Of a DNA stretch of 42,386 nt, positions 16,791-25,470 are shown one piece after another. The stretch comes from Halieaceae bacterium. Its GTDB lineage: Bacteria; Pseudomonadota; Gammaproteobacteria; Pseudomonadales; Halieaceae. The stretch spans positions 1 to 42,386 of the forward strand of contig WTJR01000115.1 of NCBI GenBank assembly GCA_011524755.1. The letters are read 5' to 3'. The notes under the pieces were generated by a model. The model was given only the letters and a program-made list of their open reading frames with translations. It had not been told where the DNA came from and did no database searches. Both the position numbers and the translations under genes were made by a program. Within the stretch, counting starts at the first letter, position 1. Each line of letters starts with the position of its first letter.

Positions 16791-17458
16791 TTGACCTTGG
16801 CCAACTCGTCGCGCATCGACTGGATAACCGCCGCATAATCGGGCTTACCGAAAATAGCAGAGCCTGCGACAAAGGTATCGGCGCCAGCTTCAGCAACCGC
16901 CGCAATATTAGCCGGGCCCACACCACCATCGACCTCAAGGCGAATATCTAGACCTGAATCGTCGATAAGCGCGCGCGCCTCGCGCAACTTGTCGAGCGTC
17001 GATGGAATAAACGATTGGCCGCCGAAGCCGGGATTAACTGACATCAACAAAATCATGTCGACCTTATCGAGTACATATTTGAGCGCGTCGAGATTCGAGG
17101 CTGGATTAAATACCAAGCCGGACTTGCAACCTGCATTGCGAATGAGCTGCAAGGTCCGATCAACATGGGTCGACGCGTCAGGATGAAAGGTGATGTAAGA
17201 AGCACCCGCATCGGCAAACATGCCTACCAATGCATCTACTGGCTGCACCATCAAATGAACGTCAATCGGCGCTGAAATACCGTAATCTCGGAGCGCGCTA
17301 CAAACCATGGGTCCAATGGTTAAATTGGGGACGTAGTGATTGTCCATGACGTCAAAATGAACAATATCTGCGCCTGCATCCAAGACTGCTTCAACGTCTT
17401 GCCCCAAGCGCGCAAAATCTGCCGCAAGGATTGACGGAGCAATTAAGTAATCACGCAT
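16787..17458 (-). CDS. rpe: Ribulose-phosphate 3-epimerase
   Basis: Interconverts ribulose-5-phosphate and xylulose-5-phosphate in the pentose phosphate pathway. The motifs IAPSILAADFARLG, HFDVMDNHYVPN, SVNPGFGGQSF and EVDGGV are all present. I prefer ATG 17458, with GGAA six bases upstream, over ATG 17470, which has no ribosome binding site; the difference is four residues. It heads the rpe-trpE-trpG-trpD-trpC run and overlaps trpE by four bases. In pseudomonads a phosphoglycolate phosphatase gene usually sits between rpe and trpE; it is absent here. Confidence 0.95.
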   Translation of the reverse strand: MRDYLIAPSILAADFARLGQDVEAVLDAGADIVHFDVMDNHYVPNLTIGPMVCSALRDYGISAPIDVHLMVQPVDALVGMFADAGASYITFHPDASTHVDRTLQLIRNAGCKSGLVFNPASNLDALKYVLDKVDMILLMSVNPGFGGQSFIPSTLDKLREARALIDDSGLDIRLEVDGGVGPANIAAVAEAGADTFVAGSAIFGKPDYAAVIQSMRDELAKVK

Positions 17459-17526
17459 GAGAAGTTCCATCGGTATAAAAGTGCGTAGTGTAAAGCGGGA
17501 CGGCCCAAGCCACCAGCCAAGCCCCC

Positions 17527-18204
17527 CTATCGAGCGTTACTACTCAGCCTAAACTCGAGCTCCGATAAACGCTGCGGTGTTCCCACATCTGACCAAACCC
17601 CCGACCACAACTCACCCGATACCTGCCCGGATGCAATCGCACGATCAAACAGCGGGCGAAGTGGCGCAAAGTCTTGCTCCAGATCATCAAAGAGCCTATG
17701 ACTCATGACCGACAATCCAGAAAAGGTTGCCTTGTCAGACTCACCCGTACCGACACGCGCGTCACTGACAGCAAAGTCACCGCTTGGATGATGTTCAGGA
17801 TTGGGAACCATGACCAGATGCGCCATGTCGTCGCCCAGTTCCACTTCTGTTAGACGGGCAAGCGGGTAGTCGGTAAAGACATCGCCGTTCACGACCGCAA
17901 ACGACTCTTCCTTAAGTAGCGGTAAGGCCTTCCGAATACCCCCTGCAGTTTCTAGGGGCGTCTCCTCAAGCGAGAGATGAATACGGCAGCCCCATTGCTG
18001 ACCATCACCACAAAAAGCAACCACCTGATCGGAGAGGTATGAGGCGTTGATCACCAAGTCGGTAAACCCAGCACTGACCAAACCCTCAATGTGGCGCTCC
18101 AACAATGTTTTGCCCGCCACTTGAATAAGTGGTTTCGGCATGTTGTTGGTCACAGGACGCATACGCCGCCCCTCGCCTGCCGCAAGAATCATCGCGAATT
18201 TCAT
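17527..18204 (-). CDS. murU: N-acetylmuramate 1-phosphate uridylyltransferase
   Basis: Nucleotidyltransferase of the peptidoglycan-recycling shortcut that makes UDP-MurNAc from MurNAc-1-phosphate. The N-terminal signature is AMILAAGEGRRMRPVTNNMPKPLIQVAGK, and VVNGDVFTDYP carries the metal-binding aspartate. The protein has 225 residues. The sugar-nucleotidyltransferase fold alone would allow other substrates, but the four-base overlap with an AmgK-type kinase gene is the known MurU-AmgK pairing and makes this assignment likely. Confidence 0.88.
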   Translation of the reverse strand: MKFAMILAAGEGRRMRPVTNNMPKPLIQVAGKTLLERHIEGLVSAGFTDLVINASYLSDQVVAFCGDGQQWGCRIHLSLEETPLETAGGIRKALPLLKEESFAVVNGDVFTDYPLARLTEVELGDDMAHLVMVPNPEHHPSGDFAVSDARVGTGESDKATFSGLSVMSHRLFDDLEQDFAPLRPLFDRAIASGQVSGELWSGVWSDVGTPQRLSELEFRLSSNAR

Positions 18205-19229
18205 GACGGGCTATACCAATCTTGGCGCTCTACTGTGGGGATGACCGAGTCTTCAAACCAGTCCCAGAAAACACCGATACCTGGGTAAGTGTCGCGATAT
18301 AGATGACAGGCCTCTCGAATGTAGGCGATCACCACAGGGATATCTCTCATATAGCTGGGTTTGTCGTCCCTCAACCAAAGGCGCGAAAAGACACCCAAGA
18401 TTTTCACATGACGCTGCAAACCGATGAGGTCAAACCACACAATAAACTGCGGCCAGGAGCCCTCATCCAGCTGACCCTCGCGTACCAAGCGCTTCCAATA
18501 ATACTCAAGCCAAACTAACTGTTTTTCACGTGGCCAAACCACATAGACATCTTTAAGCAGCGATACGGCGTCATAAGCCACCGGGCCCATGATGGCGTCC
18601 TGAAAATCAATGACGGCTAATGGCGCATCTCCCGCTGACACCATCAGGTTTCGACTGTGATAATCCCGGTGCACCAACCCTTGAGGCTGATGACGCGCAG
18701 CGTCGATGACGCAGGCACTCAGCTCCGCAAAAACCGAGAGCGCATTCTTTTCGGAGGGCAAGCTCAGCGCCTTGGAAAAAAACCACTCTGGGCAGACATC
18801 CAGCTCGCGCTGAAGCTCCTTTTGATCGTAATGCGGGAGCTCTGACTCCACCGCACGAATGGCGCGAATCACCGCCAAGGTATCCAGAGCCTCTTTGTAC
18901 AGCGCATCTACATCATTCTGCTCTAAGGCCAGGGAAAAGGTGGTGTCACCCAAGTCCTCTAGTAAAAAGTAGCCTAAGGCCAGATTAGCCCGGGGCATGG
19001 ATGGTACCCGCACTCCAGCGCCCTCTAGGGTGCGCTGTATCAGCACGAATCGCTCATTGTTCTCGCTTGGCGGTGACACCATCAGCACCCGAGAGCCAGA
19101 AGCAGGGCCGGAGACCCGATAGAATTTTCGAGGGCTCGCATCGCCGGCAATAAGCTGCAATGCCACATCCGTCGCATCACACTTTAGTATCTCTGCCAGC
19201 CAACTGCGTTGTGCTTGCCCGTCTGACAC
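18201..19229 (-). CDS. amgK: N-acetylmuramate/N-acetylglucosamine kinase (AmgK)
   Basis: Anomeric sugar kinase that phosphorylates MurNAc or GlcNAc at C1 in cell-wall recycling. Aminoglycoside-phosphotransferase fold: the catalytic loop LVHRDYHSRNLMVS and the metal-binding VIDFQDAIMGP are clear. I place the start at GTG 19229 because AAGGAG lies 8 bases upstream and the 342-residue product fits the family; the open frame extends to 19376 and would overlap lptD. It is followed by murU with an ATGA overlap. amgK-murU next to lptD-surA is also the pseudomonad arrangement. Confidence 0.88.
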   Translation of the reverse strand: MSDGQAQRSWLAEILKCDATDVALQLIAGDASPRKFYRVSGPASGSRVLMVSPPSENNERFVLIQRTLEGAGVRVPSMPRANLALGYFLLEDLGDTTFSLALEQNDVDALYKEALDTLAVIRAIRAVESELPHYDQKELQRELDVCPEWFFSKALSLPSEKNALSVFAELSACVIDAARHQPQGLVHRDYHSRNLMVSAGDAPLAVIDFQDAIMGPVAYDAVSLLKDVYVVWPREKQLVWLEYYWKRLVREGQLDEGSWPQFIVWFDLIGLQRHVKILGVFSRLWLRDDKPSYMRDIPVVIAYIREACHLYRDTYPGIGVFWDWFEDSVIPTVERQDWYSPS

Positions 19230-19392
19230 CTCAGCTTCTCCTTTATAGGCTGATAAACCCGCAGCATTGCCAAAAAAACCCGGGAACAACCAAGCCTTCA
19301 GCGCGTTACACTGTCGGAGACCATAATAACCTGAACCTTGCGCTGAAACGCTTGTGTACGAGCTTTTGAACTCCAAAAATCTTTCCGGACTG

Positions 19393-21732
19393 ATGCAACG
19401 AATTATTGGTGCAGCGCTTCTAGTTATATCAGTGTTACCGCTGGCTCATGCCAACGATGCGATTGAGGAAGAGCGGATTCAGGCTAGGCTCAACTGGGTA
19501 CCGCTTGCCCAGGTAAAGCCAGAGGATCGCGATGACCGCTGCTTGAAGTGTCGAGGCCAATACCAGGACCCGTTGGCCAATGTTGATCGCTCAACACCAC
19601 CAAACCAATTAGATCTCGAAGTGAGTGCCGGCGATAGCGATATCACGGACGACACCTTGTATTTCTCAGATGACGTCACCGTGTCCCAGGGCTATCGAAC
19701 CCTTAAAGCGCAAGAGGTCACCATAGACCGAGTCGAGCAAACAGTGTCTGCTCAAGGCCCCATCGAAGTTCGCGAGCCTGGGATCGTCATGTATGGCGAT
19801 CAGATTTCCTACGACAGCGTGAGCGAACGCGCATCGCTTAGCGACGCCGAATTTGTCATGTTCGATCAGCAGCTTTACGGCATTGCTGAGAGCGTGACAC
19901 GCGATGCCAATGGGTCACTTGAAATTGAAGACGGTCAGCTCACTTTCTGTGCACCCACAGATCCGAGCTGGCTAGTCACAGCCGAAACATTAAATGTCGA
20001 CCCTAATACCAATACCGGTGAAGCCTGGGGCGCACGTATTGATATAAAAGGTGTTCCTGTCGCCTATTTACCATGGGTGCAGTTTCCGCTGAACGATCGC
20101 CGCAAAACCGGCCTACTCTTTCCGGATATCAGCAGCGATACGCGAGGCGGTCTCGATATAACGGTTCCGGTGTATATGAACCTGGCACCAAACTACGACG
20201 CCACCTACTCACCCCGCCTTATCCAGGACCGCGGCCTCGTGCATCAGCTCAACACGCGATTCTTGGGCAGACAAACCGGCTTTTGGGATGTCTCGGGCAC
20301 CTATTTACAGGATGACGACCTCGATGTGTCGGGTAGGGACAATAACCGCTGGCTTATCAACGTGCTGCAATCAAGCGACCCGTCGGCTCGGCTGCGTACG
20401 TCCATCGACTTCTCAAAGGTGAGCGATAATGAATACCTTAGAGACCTTGAAAACAACACCCTCAGCGCGCAGCGACAAACGGCGCTTCTGCAGAGGGCAA
20501 GGGTGGACTGGCTCGCAGACAATTGGCTTTTTGGTTTGGAAGCTCAGCAGTTCCAGAGTATCGCGGAAGATCTAACTGACAATTACAAGCGGCTACCCCA
20601 GGTCAGCGCGGTCTGGCGGGGCGACGCTAAATTGGGTCCGCTCGAACCACTCCTGAAACTGCAGGCTGCTAACTTCGATACCGACCTCGATAAGGCGAAG
20701 GGTCAACGGGTTTACCAGGAGCTGGGGGTTAATTTACCCATCACCCGCGACTACGGATTCTTAAATACCAGCTTGATGCACAGAAGCATCCAATATCGCC
20801 TGAAAACGCCTAGCACCGGTGAGACGCGGAATGAATCAGTATCCTCATGGCTGGGAAGAATCGAGGGCGGGTTGGAGTTCGAGCGAGATACCGAGCTCTT
20901 TGGTTTGTCGTTCACACAAACACTCGAACCGCGCGTTCAATATCTTTATGCCGGGTACGATGATCATGCGGGCATTCCCGATTTTGATAGTGCAGAGCTA
21001 ACCTTCAGCTACCGGCAGCTGTTCCGAAATACGCGCTTCTCGGGCTACGACCGACTAGCGGATGCTAACCAGCTCTCGCTTGGTGTCACCTCACGACTGA
21101 TTGATACCGCGACGGGTAAAGAACGCGTGTCAGCAAGTTTTGGTCAGGTGATCAACTTTAAAGACCAACGCGTGCGGTTGAAGGAGAGCGACGCTGCCCT
21201 GACCGATGAAGGCTCAGCGCTCGCCTTTGCTCTCAACGTGCGAACCAGTGAGCGCTGGAGCATTCATAGCAACCTCCTATTCGACAGCTATGAGGACAAA
21301 CTCGACGCAGCCAATGTCCGTGTTGGATTCAGGCCGAACGAGGATGCCATTGTGAATGTCGGCTACACATTGCGAGAGCCACCCGCGTCGTTTGCTGCCA
21401 GACCTGTTACCGAACAAGTGAATACATCGGCCTATATCCCCATCAATGACAACTGGAGTGCTTTTGGCGCCCTGCGGTACTCGCTTGAGATCGACAGTAG
21501 CGTAGAAGATATGATCGGTGTCGAGTACGATGGCTGCTGTTGGCGCGTGAGGTTGATTTATATGAGTTACCTCGACACGCTTCGGGACGTCGATGTGTTC
21601 TTACCAGAGCCGGAACTTACACGGGATCGAGCGTTCCAATTTCAGTTCGTTTTAAAGGGATTAGGCGGCTTCGGAAATCGAGTTGATAATCTCATGCAGG
21701 ATATGATCAGAGGATTTAATGCTAAACGCTAA
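19393..21732 (+). CDS. lptD: LPS-assembly protein LptD
   Basis: Outer-membrane beta-barrel that inserts lipopolysaccharide into the outer leaflet. A signal peptide (MQRIIGAALLVISVLPLAHA) precedes an OstA-type domain (about residues 50-180) and the barrel. N-terminal cysteines (CLKC), one in TFCAPTD and a CC pair in YDGCCWRV correspond to the cysteines that form the inter-domain disulfides in E. coli LptD. I start at ATG 19393, which gives a standard signal peptide; a GTG at 19354 in frame would add 13 residues. surA starts 14 bases before its end. The divergent space to amgK (19230-19392) shows no promoter I can call with confidence. Confidence 0.94.
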   Translation: MQRIIGAALLVISVLPLAHANDAIEEERIQARLNWVPLAQVKPEDRDDRCLKCRGQYQDPLANVDRSTPPNQLDLEVSAGDSDITDDTLYFSDDVTVSQGYRTLKAQEVTIDRVEQTVSAQGPIEVREPGIVMYGDQISYDSVSERASLSDAEFVMFDQQLYGIAESVTRDANGSLEIEDGQLTFCAPTDPSWLVTAETLNVDPNTNTGEAWGARIDIKGVPVAYLPWVQFPLNDRRKTGLLFPDISSDTRGGLDITVPVYMNLAPNYDATYSPRLIQDRGLVHQLNTRFLGRQTGFWDVSGTYLQDDDLDVSGRDNNRWLINVLQSSDPSARLRTSIDFSKVSDNEYLRDLENNTLSAQRQTALLQRARVDWLADNWLFGLEAQQFQSIAEDLTDNYKRLPQVSAVWRGDAKLGPLEPLLKLQAANFDTDLDKAKGQRVYQELGVNLPITRDYGFLNTSLMHRSIQYRLKTPSTGETRNESVSSWLGRIEGGLEFERDTELFGLSFTQTLEPRVQYLYAGYDDHAGIPDFDSAELTFSYRQLFRNTRFSGYDRLADANQLSLGVTSRLIDTATGKERVSASFGQVINFKDQRVRLKESDAALTDEGSALAFALNVRTSERWSIHSNLLFDSYEDKLDAANVRVGFRPNEDAIVNVGYTLREPPASFAARPVTEQVNTSAYIPINDNWSAFGALRYSLEIDSSVEDMIGVEYDGCCWRVRLIYMSYLDTLRDVDVFLPEPELTRDRAFQFQFVLKGLGGFGNRVDNLMQDMIRGFNAKR

Positions 21733-22993
21733 GCTCAAGGGGTGGCTTTTCGCTGCTCTTGCATCGTCAATCTCTTCGGTAGCATGGTCGCAGGTCGTCC
21801 AGCTCGATAGTGTCGTGGCCATCGTCGATGAAGACATTATTCTTGCGAGTGAGGTGCGCGAGCGAGTCGAGCAGGTAAAGGCGACCGCTGCCCAGCGCAA
21901 CATGACCCTGCCAGACGATGAAACCGTGGTGCAGGAAACGCTCGACCGGTTAATCCTAGAGAGCATCCAACTGCAATTGGCCGATCGCTACGGTGTTCGC
22001 GTGCCCGACGCGCAGCTCGATCAATCAATGGCGAGGATTGCTGCCCAAAACGGCCTCACCCTCGAGCAATTTCGGGATGCCCTGATTCAAAACGGTCAAA
22101 ATTACGTCGAGATGCGTGAAGGTCTCCGTGATGAACTCGCGATTCAGCGCGTGCAACAGGGCAGCGTGATGCGAGACATCAATATCACCGAGAAAGAAAT
22201 TGATAACTTCATGGCGACGGAGGAAGGCATTGCGCTGACTGAACCGGAATACCGCGTGGTACAGGCGTTGCTACCGATTCCTCGGTCCGATAGCGCTGAG
22301 CAGCGAACCGCAAAGGAAGATTACGTCGATGGGGTACTTGCCAACATTCTTGCCGGAGCTGACTTTTCCGAGGCAGTCAGTGTTCAAGAGCCCTACACCT
22401 TTCAAGGCGGTGACCTTGGTTGGCGAAAACTCAGTGACATTCCCAGTATGTTTGCTGACATTCTTCCTAGCCTTAAGGCTGGCGACACAGGAAAAGTTCA
22501 GTCGAACTCCGGGCTACACCTTGTTCACTTGGCCGAGGCCCGTGGCCTAGAGCGTCTCGTCGAGCAAACCAACGTCCGTCATATCCTCGTCACACCTAAT
22601 GAAGTATTGGATGACGAAGCGGCGCGTAGTTTTGTTCTTGGCCTCAAAGAGCGAGTCAATAGCGGAGAAGACTTTGCCGATCTCGCTAAAGAACATTCGG
22701 ACGACATCGGATCGGCGCAGGAAGGCGGTGAACTCGGATGGACCAATCCAGGTCAGATGGTTCCCGAATTTGAGGCTGCCATGGCAAGCGCCGAAATCGG
22801 CGTGGTGACAGAGCCGGTCCGTAGCGAGTTCGGATGGCATATCCTCGAGGTCACAGGACGTCGCACCGAGAATTTCGCTGAGCAAGTCAGGCGCAACCAG
22901 ATAGCAAACTACCTTCGTGAAGCGAAATACGAGGAAGAGCTGGAAAACTGGCTCAGAGAAATTCGCGACGAGGCGTTTGTCGACATCAAATAA
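21719..22993 (+). CDS. surA: Periplasmic chaperone / peptidyl-prolyl isomerase SurA
   Basis: Chaperone for outer-membrane proteins, including LptD encoded just upstream. Signal peptide at residues 1-24, then the SurA N-terminal helical domain with VDSVVAIVDEDIILASEV-like sequence, then two parvulin domains (about residues 175-275 and 285-385; the second contains RHILV and GGELGWTNPGQMVPEFE), and a C-terminal helix. The length of 424 residues is normal. It overlaps lptD by 14 bases and is followed closely by pdxA. Confidence 0.95.
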   Translation: MLNAKLKGWLFAALASSISSVAWSQVVQLDSVVAIVDEDIILASEVRERVEQVKATAAQRNMTLPDDETVVQETLDRLILESIQLQLADRYGVRVPDAQLDQSMARIAAQNGLTLEQFRDALIQNGQNYVEMREGLRDELAIQRVQQGSVMRDINITEKEIDNFMATEEGIALTEPEYRVVQALLPIPRSDSAEQRTAKEDYVDGVLANILAGADFSEAVSVQEPYTFQGGDLGWRKLSDIPSMFADILPSLKAGDTGKVQSNSGLHLVHLAEARGLERLVEQTNVRHILVTPNEVLDDEAARSFVLGLKERVNSGEDFADLAKEHSDDIGSAQEGGELGWTNPGQMVPEFEAAMASAEIGVVTEPVRSEFGWHILEVTGRRTENFAEQVRRNQIANYLREAKYEEELENWLREIRDEAFVDIK

Positions 22994-23006
22994 CGATGCA
23001 ATTGTT

Positions 23007-23999
23007 ATGACGGAGCATGCCCGTCTTGTCATTACTGCGGGTGAGCCCGCAGGTATTGGACCCGATGTTGTTCTCGGTGCCCTTCAATCACCCTTTGATG
23101 CGCAGATTGCTGTCGTTGGCGATGTGCAGGTATTGGAGCAGCGAGCCATAGCCCTTGGCATGGACCTGCAGTTTGCCCTGTTACCGCTCGACGCAGCGCC
23201 ACCGCTGCACACCCCCGGAAAAGTGAGTGTGTACCACATACCCTGCGCAAGGTCAGTCGAGCCAGGTCGGCTCGATGTGGCAAATGCCAGCCACGTCGTG
23301 CAGACCTTACGGACATCGGTTCAATTGCTAAAAGACAAGCGGTTTGACTCAGTCGTCACGGCACCCGTGCAGAAGTCCGTGATAAACGACAGCGGGCTAA
23401 GCTTCACTGGCCACACAGAATTCTTCAGCGAGCAGTTTGGCTGCGAGGACGTGGTCATGTTGCTGGTGAATGATGGACTGCGCGTAGCGCTTGCGACGAC
23501 ACACCTGCCCCTGCGAGAGGTCCCAGATGCGATCACTCAGAAATCCCTCCTTCGTAAGCTCGAGATCATCCACAATGAGCTAATGCGCCTTTACGGCATT
23601 ACGCAGCCTCGGATCGCCATGTTGGGGCTCAACCCTCACGCGGGTGAAGGTGGGCATTTAGGACGCGAAGAGATAGAGACCATTCTGCCGGCACGCGAGG
23701 AAGCACTGCGCCGCGGCATCGATGTAACTGCACCGATCCCGGCGGATACGGCTTTTACGTCCAAACAGGTGCTCGATGCCGACGTTGTGCTGGCTATGTT
23801 TCATGACCAAGGGTTGCCTGTACTCAAAGCGCGAGGATTTGGCTCGTCCGTCAACATTACGCTGGGGTTGCCCACGATCCGCACATCCGTTGACCACGGC
23901 ACTGCCCTGGAGCTTGCGGCCACCGGTGAGGCCTCATCTGAGAGTATGAAAGCAGCGATAACCGAAGCGATCGTCTGCGCTCAAAAGCAGAGCTTATAA
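23007..23999 (+). CDS. pdxA: 4-hydroxythreonine-4-phosphate dehydrogenase
   Basis: Oxidises 4-phosphohydroxy-L-threonine in pyridoxal phosphate synthesis. The protein of 330 residues shows ITAGEPAGIGPDVVL, VTAPVQKSVIN, FTGHTEF, GLNPHAGEGGHLGREE, PADTAF and the metal-ligand stretch VLAMFHDQGLPVLKA. I choose the ATG at 23007, which matches the family N-terminus; the frame extends back into surA. It overlaps the convergent patatin gene by six bases at the stop codons. Normally ksgA would follow directly; here two unrelated genes intervene. Confidence 0.95.
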   Translation: MTEHARLVITAGEPAGIGPDVVLGALQSPFDAQIAVVGDVQVLEQRAIALGMDLQFALLPLDAAPPLHTPGKVSVYHIPCARSVEPGRLDVANASHVVQTLRTSVQLLKDKRFDSVVTAPVQKSVINDSGLSFTGHTEFFSEQFGCEDVVMLLVNDGLRVALATTHLPLREVPDAITQKSLLRKLEIIHNELMRLYGITQPRIAMLGLNPHAGEGGHLGREEIETILPAREEALRRGIDVTAPIPADTAFTSKQVLDADVVLAMFHDQGLPVLKARGFGSSVNITLGLPTIRTSVDHGTALELAATGEASSESMKAAITEAIVCAQKQSL

Positions 24000-24923
24000 A
24001 CTGAGCGACAGAATACGGCTCAGCGTTGCCTCGTTTTCACGGATAAGTCGATCCGCAATTCGCTTCAGGTTTTCAATATTAGTCTCAGAAGCGTCATCCA
24101 TGTCGTCATTGGCTTCGTCGAGCGTCACCTGCAAACGGATATACCGATCACCTAAAAACATGCGCATTTGATGATTCGCCGCTTTGGTTGCGCCGTCGAA
24201 CATGCAGTCAAGCAGGGGCATCACCCAACCAGCCTGCCCCCAATCTTTTGCATTTTCATAAGGAATCGGCCTTACCAACTCGCCGGTCCCCAATGAAACA
24301 ACCATCAGAGGCTCGTTAGGATATAGCTTCAATGCTTCTGCGTACGCCGATACCACGGGTGAATTTACAAAAACCCCACCGTCTATCAGCGCTCGCTGAT
24401 TTCCCTGAACATCGATAAGCGCGGGCTCAAAATAGGTAGGTGCTGCGCTGGTGGCCCGAGCGGCATCGCGACACCTGACCGTTTCATGGTCTGGATGCCA
24501 GCTCTTCAAAAAGAGCGTTCGTCTCTCCTCGATGTCGTAGGTGGCCACCATGGTCGAGCCGAGCGTCTCGCCCAGTCGCGCATTAGAGAAATATTTTCTT
24601 AGGGCTGCCTCGAGTGGTTTTGCTGAATAAAGCTCATCGAGAACCCCCCCAGCGGAGCGAATATTTCGCCAAATAGTCCGCTCAAATATTTTATCGCCAC
24701 TATTTTCAAAAAAATCTGCAAGATCGTGCGCCGAGTATTTTGGCGCCCCCGCTGTATCCGCCTGAGCGAGACCAAGCGCGATAATGCCGCCCGAAGACGT
24801 CCCAACACAAAGATCAAACAACTCACAGATTGGCTTGCCTGACTGACGTTCCAAGTAATCCAGTACAAGCGAAGGAATAATCCCTCGAATACCACCACCA
24901 TCAATGGATAGAACTTTGCGCAT
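23994..24923 (-). CDS. Patatin-like phospholipase (CapV-like)
   Basis: Predicted serine acyl hydrolase of about 309 residues. It has the oxyanion-loop motif SIDGGGIRGIIP at the N-terminus, the nucleophile motif GTSSGG near residue 44 and the catalytic aspartate in LIDGGVFVNSP. The domain type matches bacterial patatins, including CapV effectors of CBASS defence, but no cyclase or other CBASS gene is nearby. No signal peptide or membrane segment is seen, so it is probably cytoplasmic. I use ATG 24923; a TTG two codons earlier is less likely. It opposes its neighbours and is inserted in the pdxA-ksgA interval. Its 5' end and upstream region are clearly AT-richer than the flanking genes, suggesting acquisition. 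Confidence 0.85.
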   Translation of the reverse strand: MRKVLSIDGGGIRGIIPSLVLDYLERQSGKPICELFDLCVGTSSGGIIALGLAQADTAGAPKYSAHDLADFFENSGDKIFERTIWRNIRSAGGVLDELYSAKPLEAALRKYFSNARLGETLGSTMVATYDIEERRTLFLKSWHPDHETVRCRDAARATSAAPTYFEPALIDVQGNQRALIDGGVFVNSPVVSAYAEALKLYPNEPLMVVSLGTGELVRPIPYENAKDWGQAGWVMPLLDCMFDGATKAANHQMRMFLGDRYIRLQVTLDEANDDMDDASETNIENLKRIADRLIRENEATLSRILSLSL

Positions 24924-25040
24924 ATTCAATTATTTAATTTATTCGCGTTATGCAAACTGTGTCTTATATTTTAAATACGAGTTTATTTTAAAACTGTTTA
25001 ACATTACACTACGACAAAAACGACAATTAAGGTTTCATTC
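24924..25040. promoter_or_regulatory. AT-rich divergent promoter region, patatin / H-NS-like
   Basis: These 117 bases are about three-quarters A+T by hand count, far above the surroundings, and contain runs such as ATTTAATTTATT and TATATTTTAAAT. A weak sigma70 match for the plus-strand gene is TTTATT (24982-24987), 17 bases, TACACT (25005-25010). AT-rich, bendable DNA of this type is a preferred H-NS target, so the adjacent H-NS-like protein could silence both itself and the patatin; this is inference. Confidence 0.45.
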
Positions 25041-25457
25041 ATGAACGAAGCACTTGCTCTTCAATCTATCGCCAAATCAAAAGCTGCAGCAAAACGCGCA
25101 GTTAAATCGCTCGATATTCAACAAATTGAGCGGGCCCTCGCTAATTTATCAGCCGCTGCAGAAACAATTAAAGAGCGTGAATCAATACGCGCTCAACGAA
25201 AGAAAGAAGTGGCGGTAAAAAAACTAAAATCGATGATGGACGAGTTAGGAATATCCGCTGCAGATATTACTGGGTCATCGAAACCAAAAACTAACGGTAA
25301 GCGGGCGACCGGTCCGAAGAAAGGCAACAAGGTTGCTCCCAAATATCAAATCACGGTGGACGGCGTAACTCACCAATGGACAGGGCGGGGCCGCACACCT
25401 GTCGTCTTCAGGTCGCACGTTGAAAACGGTGGCTCGCTCGACGACTGTCTCATCTGA
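25041..25457 (+). CDS. H-NS family nucleoid protein
   Basis: Protein of 138 residues, the length of E. coli H-NS. Residues 1-75 are charged and helical, consistent with the coiled-coil oligomerisation region. A basic linker (about 80-100) follows, then a C-terminal DNA-binding domain with YQITVDGVTHQWTGRGRTP, containing the Gly-Arg-Gly-Arg-type minor-groove hook of H-NS. It probably binds AT-rich DNA and silences acquired genes. AAGG lies about 9 bases before the ATG. It sits 13 bases upstream of ksgA in the same direction, so ksgA and apaH may now be transcribed from its promoter. Confidence 0.85.
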   Translation: MNEALALQSIAKSKAAAKRAVKSLDIQQIERALANLSAAAETIKERESIRAQRKKEVAVKKLKSMMDELGISAADITGSSKPKTNGKRATGPKKGNKVAPKYQITVDGVTHQWTGRGRTPVVFRSHVENGGSLDDCLI

Positions 25458-25470
25458 GACATAGACGTCC

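Noticed and set aside
19261..19290. T7 run with CCCGGG on the minus strand before amgK as a terminator.
   Set aside because: The six-base palindrome cannot form a stem with a loop, so no terminator is supported.
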